Below are positions 54,743 through 63,989 of a stretch of 64,000 nt of DNA, piece after piece; within the stretch, counting starts at the first letter, position 1; each line of letters opens with the position of its first letter. The notes beneath the pieces are model-generated. The model was not told where the DNA came from. It ran no database searches and saw only the letters and a program-made list of their open reading frames with translations. Made by a program: the position numbers and the translations under genes. This DNA is from Alphaproteobacteria bacterium 46_93_T64 (GTDB taxonomy: Bacteria > Pseudomonadota > Alphaproteobacteria > Sneathiellales > Sneathiellaceae): contig MAAN01000011.1 in NCBI GenBank assembly GCA_002163135.1, forward strand, positions 310,001 through 374,000. Direction: 5' to 3'.

Positions 54743-55423
54743 ATGGCTTCAATAACTGTTCATCATCTGAACAATTCGCGTTCTCAACGTATTCTATGGC
54801 TTCTGGAAGAGTTGGGTGTTGAGTATGATATCAAGCATTATCAACGCGATCCTGAAACCATGCTTGCCCCTCCTGAATTATATGAGGTCCATCCGCTTGG
54901 AAAATCCCCTGTTATAACTGATGGCGACGTGACCGTGGCTGAAACCGGTGCGATCATTGAGTATTTAGTTGAACGTTATGGTAACGGAAATTTGGCACCG
55001 GAGCAGGGTTCTACGGATCGGTTGCGCTACACCTATTGGCTTCATTATGCCGAAGGTTCAGCTATGCCGCCTTTGTTGCTGAAGCTGGTGTTTGATAAAA
55101 TTGAAAATGGTCCGGCGCCGTTTTTTGTCCGCCCCATAGCCCGCGGAATTGCAAAAAAGGTTAAGGAGATGATGATTACTCCAAGGCTTAATCAACATCT
55201 CAACTATCTGGAAGATGAAATCCAGAAAGATACCTGGTTCGCTGGTGAAGAGTTTAGCGCGGCGGATATCCAAATGAGTTTCCCCCTCCAAGCAGCGACG
55301 GCAAGAGCTGGTCTGGATGGAAGGTTTCCGGGGTTGCAAGATTTCCTAAATCGTATCGAAAGCCGCCCAGCCTACAAACGTGCGCTGGAACGTGGCGGCG
55401 AATACAAACTTATTGGTGGATGA
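54743..55423 (+). CDS. Glutathione S-transferase
   Basis: About 226 residues from the ATG at 54743 (AGGA seven bases upstream); a longer start at 54725 is possible. The N-terminal thioredoxin-like domain has HHLNNSRSQRILWLLEELG with a serine-type active site region, PLGKSPVI (cis-proline) and ETGAIIEYLVERYG. The C-terminal helical domain contains FSAADIQMSFPL. It is most like the GstA/YfcG-type bacterial enzymes. It lies between a monooxygenase and a deaminase gene without tight coupling. Confidence 0.87.
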   Translation: MASITVHHLNNSRSQRILWLLEELGVEYDIKHYQRDPETMLAPPELYEVHPLGKSPVITDGDVTVAETGAIIEYLVERYGNGNLAPEQGSTDRLRYTYWLHYAEGSAMPPLLLKLVFDKIENGPAPFFVRPIARGIAKKVKEMMITPRLNQHLNYLEDEIQKDTWFAGEEFSAADIQMSFPLQAATARAGLDGRFPGLQDFLNRIESRPAYKRALERGGEYKLIGG

Positions 55424-55612
55424 TTAGATTAGCCCTATATCCCGCTTGACCATTCGGGTGAGGTGTTGGGGCGTCGCATGGGCATATTTTGTGCTCTCTA
55501 TTACTGCTAATCCTGATTATGCGATGACGGATTTTTATGTAATTGATTGCGTTGCACCTAAAATAATTGATCCTGTTCAGGGACCTGCAGAAGATTAAAA
55601 GGGAAGAACAAT

Positions 55613-56617
55613 ATGAAATCATTTATAGCAGGAATGCCAAAAGCAGAACTCCATGTTCATGTGGAGGGAACGCTGGAGCCGGAATTGAAGTTCAAACTGG
55701 CAAAACGGAACCAGTTGGATCTACCGTATAAATCGGTGGATGATATGCGGAAAGCCTATGATTTTGACGACTTACCGTCGTTCTTGAAAATTTATTATGA
55801 AGGGATGAGTGTTCTGCTTACAGAGCAGGATTTCTTCGAATTGACATACGCCTATCTTGAAAAAGCTCATTCACAAAACGTGCTCTATGCTGAAATGTTT
55901 TTTGACCCGCAAGCGCATACAGTTCGCGGCATCTCGTTCGAAACAGTTATCAACGGTATTCGCCGCGCTCAAGTGGCGGCATCAGAGAAACTTGGGATTA
56001 AGACACAGCTGATCATGTGTTTCTTGCGTGATATGACCGCAGCATCTGCGGTGGAAGTCCTCGAGCAATCGCTCCCCTATAAAAACTGGATCGTTGGGGT
56101 CGGACTGGATTCAGACGAAGCCGGAAATCCACCGATTAAATTTAAGGAAGTTTTTGCAAAAGCAAGAACTCATGGCTATCGCCTCACGATGCACTGTGAT
56201 GTTGATCAGAAGGACTCCGTTGGCAATATCTGGCAAACTCTCAACGATATTAACACCGACCGGATTGATCACGGGGTAAATTCGCTCGAGGATGACATGT
56301 TGGTCGCGGAGATTATCAAGCGTAATTTGACGCTAACGGTTTGCCCAATATCAAACGGATATGTAACCCCAAGCAGGAAGACTGCAGAGATTAAGGCAAT
56401 GTTGAAAAAGGGGATGCGGGTTACCGTAAACTCTGATGATCCTGCCTATTTTCCGGGATACATGACCGAAAACCTAATCGTTACACAAGAAGATGCGGGC
56501 CTTTGTAAAGAAGATGTTATCCAACTTGTAAAAAATGCGTTTGATGGAAGTTGGCTGCCAGAAGATGCCATTAACGCGATGAATGAAAAATTAAGAACTT
56601 ACGTGGCTCAACAATAA
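55613..56617 (+). CDS. Adenosine/adenine deaminase-like amidohydrolase with altered active site
   Basis: A 334-residue metal-dependent TIM-barrel protein. Zinc ligands are in ELHVHVEGTLE, a His in the MHC motif, and VNSDDPAYFPG; RIDHGVNSLED holds the second catalytic His. The GLDSDEAGNPP motif resembles adenine deaminases of the Add family more than adenosine deaminases. However the canonical HAGE motif, whose Glu protonates the purine ring, is replaced by HCDVD. The substrate may therefore differ, for instance another amino-purine or pterin. Strong ribosome site AAGGGAAG. The upstream GST gene is 190 bases away. Confidence 0.78.
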   Translation: MKSFIAGMPKAELHVHVEGTLEPELKFKLAKRNQLDLPYKSVDDMRKAYDFDDLPSFLKIYYEGMSVLLTEQDFFELTYAYLEKAHSQNVLYAEMFFDPQAHTVRGISFETVINGIRRAQVAASEKLGIKTQLIMCFLRDMTAASAVEVLEQSLPYKNWIVGVGLDSDEAGNPPIKFKEVFAKARTHGYRLTMHCDVDQKDSVGNIWQTLNDINTDRIDHGVNSLEDDMLVAEIIKRNLTLTVCPISNGYVTPSRKTAEIKAMLKKGMRVTVNSDDPAYFPGYMTENLIVTQEDAGLCKEDVIQLVKNAFDGSWLPEDAINAMNEKLRTYVAQQ

Positions 56618-56713
56618 AAAGCCCGGACTATATAATCACAACAAAATGAAGTTCAAATTGAAACGCAGATGACTTTTAAAACAATTGTAGAAGCGATGGC
56701 TGCGTTGATTTCA

Positions 56714-57961
56714 TCAACTCCATTGTTTGGGATGCACTTTCTGCAAATGCTCGCGCTGGATCAAGGTAGAGAGCCTTCTTACTCCATCAATGATGTCTTT
56801 GTCATCGCAGGTGGAGAAAGACAGTCTAAATGTGTTTTCACCGCCGCCATTGGCAAAGAAGGCAGCACCCGGAACGAATGCCAGTTTTTCAGTAGCGAGT
56901 GCTTTTTGAAGCAACTCGCTCGCGTCCATATCCTCGGCTAGGGTTATCCAGACAAACATTCCACCTGCTGGTCTAGAGAATGTCGCGCAGTTCGGCATAT
57001 AACTACGAAGGGCATCAACCATGGTATCACGTCGTCTGCCATAAACGTCGCGCAATTTATCTATGTGGGTTTCCAGACCACTTGATGATAATTCATGTGT
57101 GATAATTTGGTTTAGAGTAGAACTATGCAGGTCATTTGATTGCTTCAACATTACAAGTTTTTCCAAGATGTCCAGAGGCGCAATTGTCCAACCGACCCGG
57201 AGTGCAGGCATAAGCGTTTTTGATGCTGTGCCGATTTGAATAACCAGTCCAGCTTGATGCCACTGACCTTCACCCAGAAACTGACCTTCCAACGTTAGCA
57301 ATGACGGTGGCGGCGGGGCATCATAGTAAAGTTCACGGTATGCCGTGTCTTCCAGTATGATAACGTCAAACTCATGCGCCAGTTCGATGATTTTCTTACG
57401 GCGGTCTTCGGGGATGATCATCCCGCCGGGGTTTTGAAAATCAGGAATGGTATAGAGAAGTTTAACTCCTTTTTGGAAAGCAGATTTTAAGCTTTTTATA
57501 ATGATGCCGTTTTCGTCAGTGTCGACGGTTATGTAGTTCGGGCGGCGGGTTCCAAAAATTTGCAGGGCCCCTAGATATGTTGGGTTTGCTACTGCGATAG
57601 GTGTGGCCGCATCAATTAAAGCGGTTGCAAGCAATGTTAAAGACTGCTGCGCGCCGTTTGTAATTAGAACATTTTCTTGGGAAATTTCTGTTTCAGCACT
57701 TGAATATTTGTCGGCAACCCATTGTCGTAGCGGGTTATATCCTTCAGTTTTTGAATATTGCATGGATTGGCGATTGAGATCTGGATGGCTTTCTAGATTT
57801 TTACGGATTTCGGCGACCTTATTCATGGGGAACAGGGCCGGATCTGGTATGCCACCGGCGAAGGACAGAATTGAAGGATCATCGAGCAGCTTAAGTAATT
57901 CTCTTATATCCGAAGCCTTTATCGCCTTGGCATCCAACGAAAATTTGTCTTTCCAATTCAT
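56714..57961 (-). CDS. PLP-dependent aminotransferase (class I, 2-aminoadipate aminotransferase-like)
   Basis: A 415-residue fold-type I aminotransferase. The N-terminus has ILSFAGGIPDPALFP, typical of the LysN/MocR-related group; GAQQSLTLL binds the cofactor phosphate; LYTIPDFQNPGG and ILEDTAYRELYYD surround the ring; the Schiff-base lysine is in GTASKTLMPALRVGW. There is no fused helix-turn-helix, so it is an enzyme and not a MocR regulator. The amino donor and acceptor are not evident. It converges on the deaminase gene with a 96-base gap. Confidence 0.87.
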   Translation of the reverse strand: MNWKDKFSLDAKAIKASDIRELLKLLDDPSILSFAGGIPDPALFPMNKVAEIRKNLESHPDLNRQSMQYSKTEGYNPLRQWVADKYSSAETEISQENVLITNGAQQSLTLLATALIDAATPIAVANPTYLGALQIFGTRRPNYITVDTDENGIIIKSLKSAFQKGVKLLYTIPDFQNPGGMIIPEDRRKKIIELAHEFDVIILEDTAYRELYYDAPPPPSLLTLEGQFLGEGQWHQAGLVIQIGTASKTLMPALRVGWTIAPLDILEKLVMLKQSNDLHSSTLNQIITHELSSSGLETHIDKLRDVYGRRRDTMVDALRSYMPNCATFSRPAGGMFVWITLAEDMDASELLQKALATEKLAFVPGAAFFANGGGENTFRLSFSTCDDKDIIDGVRRLSTLIQREHLQKVHPKQWS

Positions 57962-58134
57962 AATGCAAACCTTTACAGATATTTAATGTCAGCATTATTG
58001 ACCTAAATTTTATTACGCGTCAACACTGTATACTGAAACAATCTAAAGATTCTGTTCGAATTATTGAAATTTTTGACAAAATTTTGGATTAGACCCGATA
58101 CTTAAACTGAACGGCAAGCTACAGAATAATAACT

Positions 58135-59328
58135 TTAACTCATCGTTTCAGGGATATCTGACATTTCCAGATGGAGCTGTTTTCCGTTAAATGGGTGCAG
58201 TGCCAAGACTTCCTCATCTAGTTCAATCCCTAGGCCGGGTTTGGTTGGCGGTATGATGTGGCCATCTTCCCATTGGATTGGCTCTTTTAGGACTGCTGCA
58301 TGAAAGTCGCCCATGGTTTTGATGCTTTCCTGTATCAGGAAGTTAGGCGTGCAGGTACTTAGTTGTATATCTGCCATTGCGGAGACAGGTCCGCAATACA
58401 TATGCGGTGCGATTTGGGCATAATAAACTTCTGCCATTGATGCAATTTTCTTGCCTTCAAGCAGGCCGCCAACTCTCCCAAGTGCCATCTGCAGAATAGA
58501 CGCAGATCCGTTCTGCAGGACCCTTGCGAATTCATATTTTGTACAAAGACGCTCTCCCGTGGCAATGGGAATTGATGTTTGCCGCGCAAGCTTTGCCATT
58601 TCGGTTTCGACATCGGGTGGTGTCGGTTCCTCAAACCATAATGGCTCATATTTCTCGAGACGTCTCGCCAAGCGAATTGCACCGGATGTGGTCAATTGTC
58701 CATGCGTGCCAAAGAGGATATCAGCTTTGCTACCCACGGCTTCCCGAACGCGGGCCACAATCTTTTCCGAGATATCCATACGTTCTAATGACGGCTGGCG
58801 GGGATCAAATGCAGAATAGGGGCCAACCGGATCAAACTTGACAGCGGTGAAGCCTTGCTTAACACAAGCTAATGCTTTTTCCGCAGCTAAGTCAGGATCC
58901 AAATAGACGTCGGATGTGTCCCCTTCTTCAGGGTAGAGATAAGTATAGGTACGAAGCTTTTCGTGAACACGTCCACCGAGTAGGTTGTAGACGGGTTGGT
59001 TCGTTTCTTTTCCCACAATGTCCCAGCACGCCATTTCCAGCGCACTTAATACTCCCATCATGGTGACGTCTGGTTTTTGAGTAAACCCACTGGAATAGGT
59101 TCGCCGCCAAAGTTTTTCGATATTAAATGGGCTTTCCCCAAGGAAACGTCTCTCGAATACATCCCGGATCATTTGGGCAGTTATGTCGGGGTGAAACGGG
59201 ACACCATATGCCTCGCCAATACCGCTAATTCCGCTATCGGTGGTGATTTTTAGGAAAACCCAAAACTGTCCCCCCCAATGAGGAGGAGGTGTGCCAACTA
59301 CAAATGTTTCCAGATCTACCAATTTCAT
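58135..59328 (-). CDS. Enolase-superfamily dehydratase (mandelate racemase/muconate lactonizing-like)
   Basis: A 397-residue barrel enzyme. The capping domain begins MKLVDLETFVVGTPPPHW. Barrel motifs are TAVKFDPVGPY, DILFGTHGQLTTSGA, PLWFEEPTPPD (metal ligand), IATGERL (metal ligand) and the catalytic His in IAPHMYCGPVS. The arrangement resembles sugar-acid dehydratases such as galactonate or mannonate dehydratases, which remove water from an aldonate to give a 2-keto-3-deoxy acid. Nothing in the window fixes the sugar. The gene is 29 bases after a zinc alcohol dehydrogenase gene and likely co-transcribed. Confidence 0.8.
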   Translation of the reverse strand: MKLVDLETFVVGTPPPHWGGQFWVFLKITTDSGISGIGEAYGVPFHPDITAQMIRDVFERRFLGESPFNIEKLWRRTYSSGFTQKPDVTMMGVLSALEMACWDIVGKETNQPVYNLLGGRVHEKLRTYTYLYPEEGDTSDVYLDPDLAAEKALACVKQGFTAVKFDPVGPYSAFDPRQPSLERMDISEKIVARVREAVGSKADILFGTHGQLTTSGAIRLARRLEKYEPLWFEEPTPPDVETEMAKLARQTSIPIATGERLCTKYEFARVLQNGSASILQMALGRVGGLLEGKKIASMAEVYYAQIAPHMYCGPVSAMADIQLSTCTPNFLIQESIKTMGDFHAAVLKEPIQWEDGHIIPPTKPGLGIELDEEVLALHPFNGKQLHLEMSDIPETMS

Positions 59329-59357
59329 TGGGTGTTCCTAAATCGATGTTTAAGTTT

Positions 59358-60446
59358 TCAAGGATTATCAAAAATGATGACATTTCGAAGGGCTTTGTCT
59401 GCTTTAACCTCTTCGATGGCCTCATTGATCTGATGCAATTGGTAGCGGCCAGTGATCAGCTCGTCGAGTTTCAGGCGACCTTGTTCATACAAGGCAACAA
59501 GTTTGGGGATATCAACACGGAGGCGGGTGGATCCCATTTTACTTCCGAGAATACGTTGTCCGGCAGCAGCGATATTTCCGACTTCGAGATTAATCGTATC
59601 GCCGGTTGGTGGCATGCCCACGATGACAAGAGTTCCGGAGGCTGATAGCAACTCTAAACCTTGTTCAAATGCCTTGGGGCTGCCGGCTGCAACAAATACA
59701 AAATCTGCACCTGAACCATTGGTAATATTGAGAACCTCGGCGGTTGTATCTTGAGTTTTTGGATTTATGGAATGTGTTGCACCAAAATCCAGGGCTGCTT
59801 CAAGCTTTTTGTCGATAAGATCAACTGCGATTATGGGATTTGCACCGACTAATAACGCGCCTTGGATACTGTTTAATCCCACGCCCCCGCAGCCAATGAT
59901 CACAACTGAACTTCCTAACGGGACTTTAGCGGTATTTGTCACCGCGCCAAGGCCTGTTACCACACCGCAAGAAAGCAGGCTGGCGGCATCCATAGGGATC
60001 GTGTCTGGTATGGTGACTACTTGGGACTGATCAACAACGACCTCTTCAGCAAAGCCACCTGTTTTTAGGCCTTTTACGATCATATTGTCGCTGGCGTCTG
60101 AAAGACTGACTTGATTATCCGAAGAAAATTGGGTTGGACAAAGATAAGGCTCGCCGCTCTCACATGTACTGCAATGACCACAAGATCGTATAAGTGTAAC
60201 GAGTACCCGATCACCAACCTTCGCCTGATTGACGCCGCTACCAACAGCAATAATGGTGCCTGCGGCTTCGTGGCCAAATACTTGTGGTAATTGTCCACCC
60301 CAGCCACCATCCATGAAAGTAATGTCAGAATGACATATGGCACAGGCAGCCAGTTTTACTTGAACTTCTCCCGCAGCTGGCTTTGCCAACTTAACGGTTT
60401 CAATGACAAGAGGAGCGCCAAACTCCCGACATATAGCAGCCTTCAT
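59358..60446 (-). CDS. Zinc-dependent alcohol dehydrogenase
   Basis: A 362-residue MDR enzyme. The catalytic zinc ligands are C37-type ICHSD and GHEAAG; the structural zinc lobe has CGHCSTCESGEPYLC, four cysteines in classical spacing. The NAD fold is VIIGCGGVGLNSIQGA followed by AVDLIDKKLEAA. It resembles class III/AdhC-like enzymes. With the following enolase-superfamily dehydratase it could oxidise a sugar or polyol, but this is inference. First gene of the pair. Confidence 0.88.
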   Translation of the reverse strand: MKAAICREFGAPLVIETVKLAKPAAGEVQVKLAACAICHSDITFMDGGWGGQLPQVFGHEAAGTIIAVGSGVNQAKVGDRVLVTLIRSCGHCSTCESGEPYLCPTQFSSDNQVSLSDASDNMIVKGLKTGGFAEEVVVDQSQVVTIPDTIPMDAASLLSCGVVTGLGAVTNTAKVPLGSSVVIIGCGGVGLNSIQGALLVGANPIIAVDLIDKKLEAALDFGATHSINPKTQDTTAEVLNITNGSGADFVFVAAGSPKAFEQGLELLSASGTLVIVGMPPTGDTINLEVGNIAAAGQRILGSKMGSTRLRVDIPKLVALYEQGRLKLDELITGRYQLHQINEAIEEVKADKALRNVIIFDNP

Positions 60447-60596
60447 TAAAAACTCCCTTAAACAGAGACGTCCTTAAACAGAGCCTCCTTTTATCTGAAA
60501 CTCTCTATTGTTTTTTGCGGATAATCAAATGAAGTTTTTCAATTTTTCGGATTAGTATTGAGACAAGGATTGATTAGGTCGGAAAATTATTTTTTT

Positions 60597-61406
60597 CTAA
60601 TTTTTGGCCTTGGCCAGATACTTTTTCATAAGGCTGGAAAAATTCTTTAACCTTTGATTTTTTATTTCATCCCAGATCGCTTCAGAGACTTCGGGGTTCT
60701 CGTTATAAAACTTGTGGCTAATCATAAAATGCCAAAAATGATTTTCAAAGGGAGGATCAATTGGGGTAACATTGTCTTCAAGGTTTTCTTGATGAAGAAG
60801 CAATTTACCACCGACTTTTTCAATAATGTAGCCATCCAACCGCTCCATCGAGACAAGTCGGAACCCTTCAGCAGGCTGATAACCTGTCGTCGCTCTAATA
60901 TTATGTTTGCTCAATAAAGATTGGACGACGACATAACCAAGAGGAGCTCCAATATCAGGTTTATACTCTCCGTTGAAAATCCCATTCCAAGGCACAGGTT
61001 TATTCTTTGATGTAAATATGTGGTAGGAGACTTTTGCCAAACACCGGGACTTGTCTTCTATTCCGTCTTTCATAGGAAATCTTCCTATGACTTCCCGATC
61101 TTTGCGATAAATGGAAGAGAAGGTCCCATCAACTTTATTTAGCTGCAATAGCTTTAAACATCTTTTCCATGGATACCCAACATACTTGGGGGTTGCGCCA
61201 GAATCTATAATAGCTTGGTTCAATATCTGGCCCACTACACCAGAAATTGTCTTTTCCGAATTTATTTGTTTTACTTCAAAATACGGGAGGAAAGAGGTGC
61301 TTTCATAACAGATTATAATATCTTTTGCCTGAGCATTTTGCCGAGTAAACAAGGTGCAAAAAACTAACCCGGTCAGTAATAGAGAATTTCGAAGACAAAG
61401 ATACAT
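60597..61406 (-). CDS. Periplasmic solute-binding-like protein (SBP_bac_3 type), orphan
   Basis: About 269 residues; the ATG at 61406 has AAAGGA just upstream, and the longer frame to 61430 is less likely. A signal peptide ends near NAQA-KD. The fold has YFEVKQINSEKTISGVVGQIL, YPWKRCLKLLQLNKVDGTFS and, later, MERLDGYIIEKVGGK. Like the protein at 47.4 kb it belongs to the short orphan group with the WxRCL...NxVDG pattern and has no transport partners. Its gene is divergent from imuA. Role unknown; a sensor or chaperone-like part is possible. Confidence 0.72.
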   Translation of the reverse strand: MYLCLRNSLLLTGLVFCTLFTRQNAQAKDIIICYESTSFLPYFEVKQINSEKTISGVVGQILNQAIIDSGATPKYVGYPWKRCLKLLQLNKVDGTFSSIYRKDREVIGRFPMKDGIEDKSRCLAKVSYHIFTSKNKPVPWNGIFNGEYKPDIGAPLGYVVVQSLLSKHNIRATTGYQPAEGFRLVSMERLDGYIIEKVGGKLLLHQENLEDNVTPIDPPFENHFWHFMISHKFYNENPEVSEAIWDEIKNQRLKNFSSLMKKYLAKAKN

Positions 61407-61569
61407 GGCAATATCCTTTCTACTCCTCATCTTGTTTAATGGTAGTGGGCATCTGCAGTATTATAATGTAGGGCAGGGATGAGCTTTGTAAAATTCGATC
61501 AATATGTGGCCATAGATAAGATTTTGCTAAGCTGGTTTGCTGGGTATTTTGATACATGATACCTTGAAT

Positions 61570-61584
61570 GTTCCTGTTTTGTTC
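61570..61584 (+). promoter_or_regulatory. LexA (SOS) box
   Basis: GTTCCTGTTTTGTTC is a perfect GTTC-N7-GTTC direct repeat, the LexA-binding sequence of alphaproteobacteria. It lies 50 bases upstream of imuA, so the cassette is damage-inducible. Additional GTTC copies at 61593 and 61598 have other spacings. Confidence 0.87.
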
Positions 61585-61633
61585 TATATACTGTTCTGTT
61601 CTCTTAAACCTCGTGAACAGGATTCTAAGCAGG

Positions 61634-62503
61634 ATGCCAGCTCATAAGCGAAAAATCATCAGCCAACTGAAGGAGCAAATTGAAGCACTGGAAACACATG
61701 TGCGTTCAGAACGCGCATGTGTGAACCGTTCTGTATCTACATCGGATCTAGCTCGTGATGCACTTCAATTGAAGCCGGGGGCTATTCATGAATTTGTCCC
61801 CGGCACCTATGCGGATTACCCTGCGGCTCTTGGTTTCATGATTTGCTTGTTGTTAAATATGCAATCGGATAAAGCAGCCCCTGTTCTTTGGTGTAGTCTT
61901 GATGAATATTCGGATTTTCCAACATCACCATATCCGCAAGGCCTTGCGTCTCTTGGGCTTGCCCCTGAAAACATCTTGCAAGTCTCCGTTCAACGAGAAA
62001 AAGAAATGCTTTGGGCTCTGGAAGAGGCGTTGTCGTCTGCTGCATGTCCTTTGATTATCGGGGCTTATTCCGCGCCAGAGAAACTCTATGATTTTACAGT
62101 CAGTCGTCGCCTGTCTATGCGAGCAGCTCGGCACGGCGGCACATTACTGCTTTTACGTCACCATATGGCAGGGCAGAGAACGACAAGTGCCGGATCAACT
62201 GCGGCATTGACCCGCTGGTCTATTTCTTCCCGACCAAGTGCACCAATCCATCACACAAATACGAAGATACCAGCCATGAGTGCACCACGCTGGCAGGTGT
62301 CTTTAACACGCTGTAAGCAGGGGATCTTGGCAGGGCATCCTAAAAACTGGCAATTGGAGTGGGATCATGAGGCGCTTTCTTTCAGTTTGGTTGCCCCGCT
62401 GGTCGATCGAACGTTACATGCAAAAGAACCAGGCTCCCAGCCGTTTACGCGAGAATGGCCCGCGGCCGACGCAGATCGGAAATACTCCCGCAGAGGCCAC
62501 TGA
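61634..62503 (+). CDS. imuA: ImuA, SOS mutagenesis accessory protein
   Basis: About 289 residues from the ATG at 61634; the frame is open upstream to 61568 but that part includes the LexA box. ImuA is the RecA/SulA-like partner of the ImuB-DnaE2 translesion complex. Visible features are GAIHEFVPGTYADYPAALGF near the N-terminus, an ATPase-like middle (VLWCSLDEYSDF, RGTLLLLRHH-type strand HGGTLLLLRHH) and the C-terminal WQVSLTRCKQG and WQLEWDHEAL typical of the family. It overlaps imuB by 137 bases in another frame, which is common in this cassette. Directly under the LexA box. Confidence 0.85.
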   Translation: MPAHKRKIISQLKEQIEALETHVRSERACVNRSVSTSDLARDALQLKPGAIHEFVPGTYADYPAALGFMICLLLNMQSDKAAPVLWCSLDEYSDFPTSPYPQGLASLGLAPENILQVSVQREKEMLWALEEALSSAACPLIIGAYSAPEKLYDFTVSRRLSMRAARHGGTLLLLRHHMAGQRTTSAGSTAALTRWSISSRPSAPIHHTNTKIPAMSAPRWQVSLTRCKQGILAGHPKNWQLEWDHEALSFSLVAPLVDRTLHAKEPGSQPFTREWPAADADRKYSRRGH

Positions 62504-63989
62504 ACAGAAGTATTTTGTGCCTTTTGCGTTGGTTGTAAGCGGGGCCGGTGGCTTGAAGATTACGTCGGTAAATCGGGCGGCGGAAGAGGCTGGTGTCGGG
62601 ATTGGATCTTCGTTGACAGATGCGAAGGCTTTATGTCCGGCACTGGAGACAGATCAGGCTGCGTCTGCTGCGGATGATGAAGCGTTGGAAAAATTGACCC
62701 TCTGGTGTTTGCAATATAGCCCAATGGTTACCCCTCATTTTCCCGATGGTTTTGCCCTTGATATTAGCGGGTGTGCGCATCTGTTCGGCGGGGAACAGCC
62801 GATGCTTGAACAGATTTCTGCAAAGATGCAGGGCTTTCATCTAACGGCCCGACTGGCAATTGCAGATACAATCGGGGGGGCGTGGGCCGGAGCGAGGTTT
62901 GGCAAGGCCACGCTTACAGTGGTTGAAGAGGGACAGGTTTGCGAATTTCTGTCGAGACTTCCTTTGATGGCGTTACGTCTGGATGTAAATATTGTCCAAC
63001 GTTTGCAGAAACTGGGTTTAAGGCATATTGGCGCGCTTTTAAAAGCTCCTGAAGCGCCGCTAACCAGTCGGTTTGGGCGAGAGTTGCTTAATCGTCTTCA
63101 TCAGGCTACGGGCAGGGTGCCTGAAATATTTGGGCCCTTGGTTCCGCCGCCAGATTATCACTTAGGCTACCCGTTCATTGAACCTGTTGTCCAATTGGAG
63201 GCCGTTGAGGCCACGTTGGGTATCCTTGCTGAACGTATGATGGAACACCTAAAACAAGCACGTAAAGGTGCTCGGCAGCTGGAGGTACGGTTGTTTCGTA
63301 TCGATGGGCACGTTGAAAGATTAATCGTGGGAACAAGCCGTTTATGTGATGAAGCTGGTCATATTACATTGCTATTTCAGGAAAGCCTTTCTCGCTTGCG
63401 GGATGATTTGGACATGGGCTTTGGGTTTGAACTTATGACGATGTCTGCTTTCGATGTAGAGAACACCGAAGATGTTCAGCAAGGCTGGATCGGATCTGAG
63501 AAAGAAATGGGGAGCCCGCAAGATCTAAATCGGCTTTTGGATCGGTTTGGTAATCGCTTTGGTTTTGACAGGGTAACCCGTTTTGTCCCTGAGGAAAGTT
63601 ATATACCGGAGCGTGCATTTCGAAAAATAATGGCTGGCGCGAGTAAAGTGAAGGGGGCGCCGTGGCAGGGAAAATGTTCCAAAGAACGATCGCGTCCTTT
63701 CCTGCTGTTTACGCCGCCCGAACCTGTCACGGTTTTAGCGGAAGTTCCGGATGGACCCCCGCTTCGTTTTAAATGGCGGCGGCAACTCCATCAGGTTACA
63801 CGGTCAGATGGGCCCGAACGTTTATCGCCGGAGTGGTGGCGCGGGGCTTCTGATGACGGTTTGGGACAAACGCGGGATTATTACCGTATTGAAGATAATG
63901 CTGGATATCGCTTCTGGCTTTTTCGGGACGGCCTTTATGATCGAGAGCAAGATCAGCCTCGCTGGTATTTGCACGGTATCTTCCCATGA
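62367..63989 (+). CDS. imuB: ImuB, Y-family polymerase-like protein
   Basis: A 540-residue protein related to DinB but without obvious catalytic acidic residues; ImuB is a structural hub that binds the beta clamp and DnaE2. Motifs are MRRFLSVWLPRWSIERYM at the start, GIGSSLTDAKALCP, HFPDGFALDISGCAHLFGG, LRLDVNIVQRLQKLGLRHIGALLKAP (the helix-hairpin-helix region, given by its ends LRLDV and LLKAP) and ARFG-like RFGRELLNRL. The C-terminal QDQPRWYLHGIFP is the conserved family end. Its TGA overlaps the ATG of the next gene, so a third cistron follows. Confidence 0.9.
   Translation: MRRFLSVWLPRWSIERYMQKNQAPSRLRENGPRPTQIGNTPAEATEQKYFVPFALVVSGAGGLKITSVNRAAEEAGVGIGSSLTDAKALCPALETDQAASAADDEALEKLTLWCLQYSPMVTPHFPDGFALDISGCAHLFGGEQPMLEQISAKMQGFHLTARLAIADTIGGAWAGARFGKATLTVVEEGQVCEFLSRLPLMALRLDVNIVQRLQKLGLRHIGALLKAPEAPLTSRFGRELLNRLHQATGRVPEIFGPLVPPPDYHLGYPFIEPVVQLEAVEATLGILAERMMEHLKQARKGARQLEVRLFRIDGHVERLIVGTSRLCDEAGHITLLFQESLSRLRDDLDMGFGFELMTMSAFDVENTEDVQQGWIGSEKEMGSPQDLNRLLDRFGNRFGFDRVTRFVPEESYIPERAFRKIMAGASKVKGAPWQGKCSKERSRPFLLFTPPEPVTVLAEVPDGPPLRFKWRRQLHQVTRSDGPERLSPEWWRGASDDGLGQTRDYYRIEDNAGYRFWLFRDGLYDREQDQPRWYLHGIFP

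Noticed and set aside
56669-56941. Plus-strand frame after the deaminase gene
   Set aside because: It is antisense to the C-terminus of the aminotransferase gene and shows no independent features.
61568-61633. N-terminal extension of ImuA
   Set aside because: It would translate across the LexA box; the ATG at 61634 gives the usual ImuA start.
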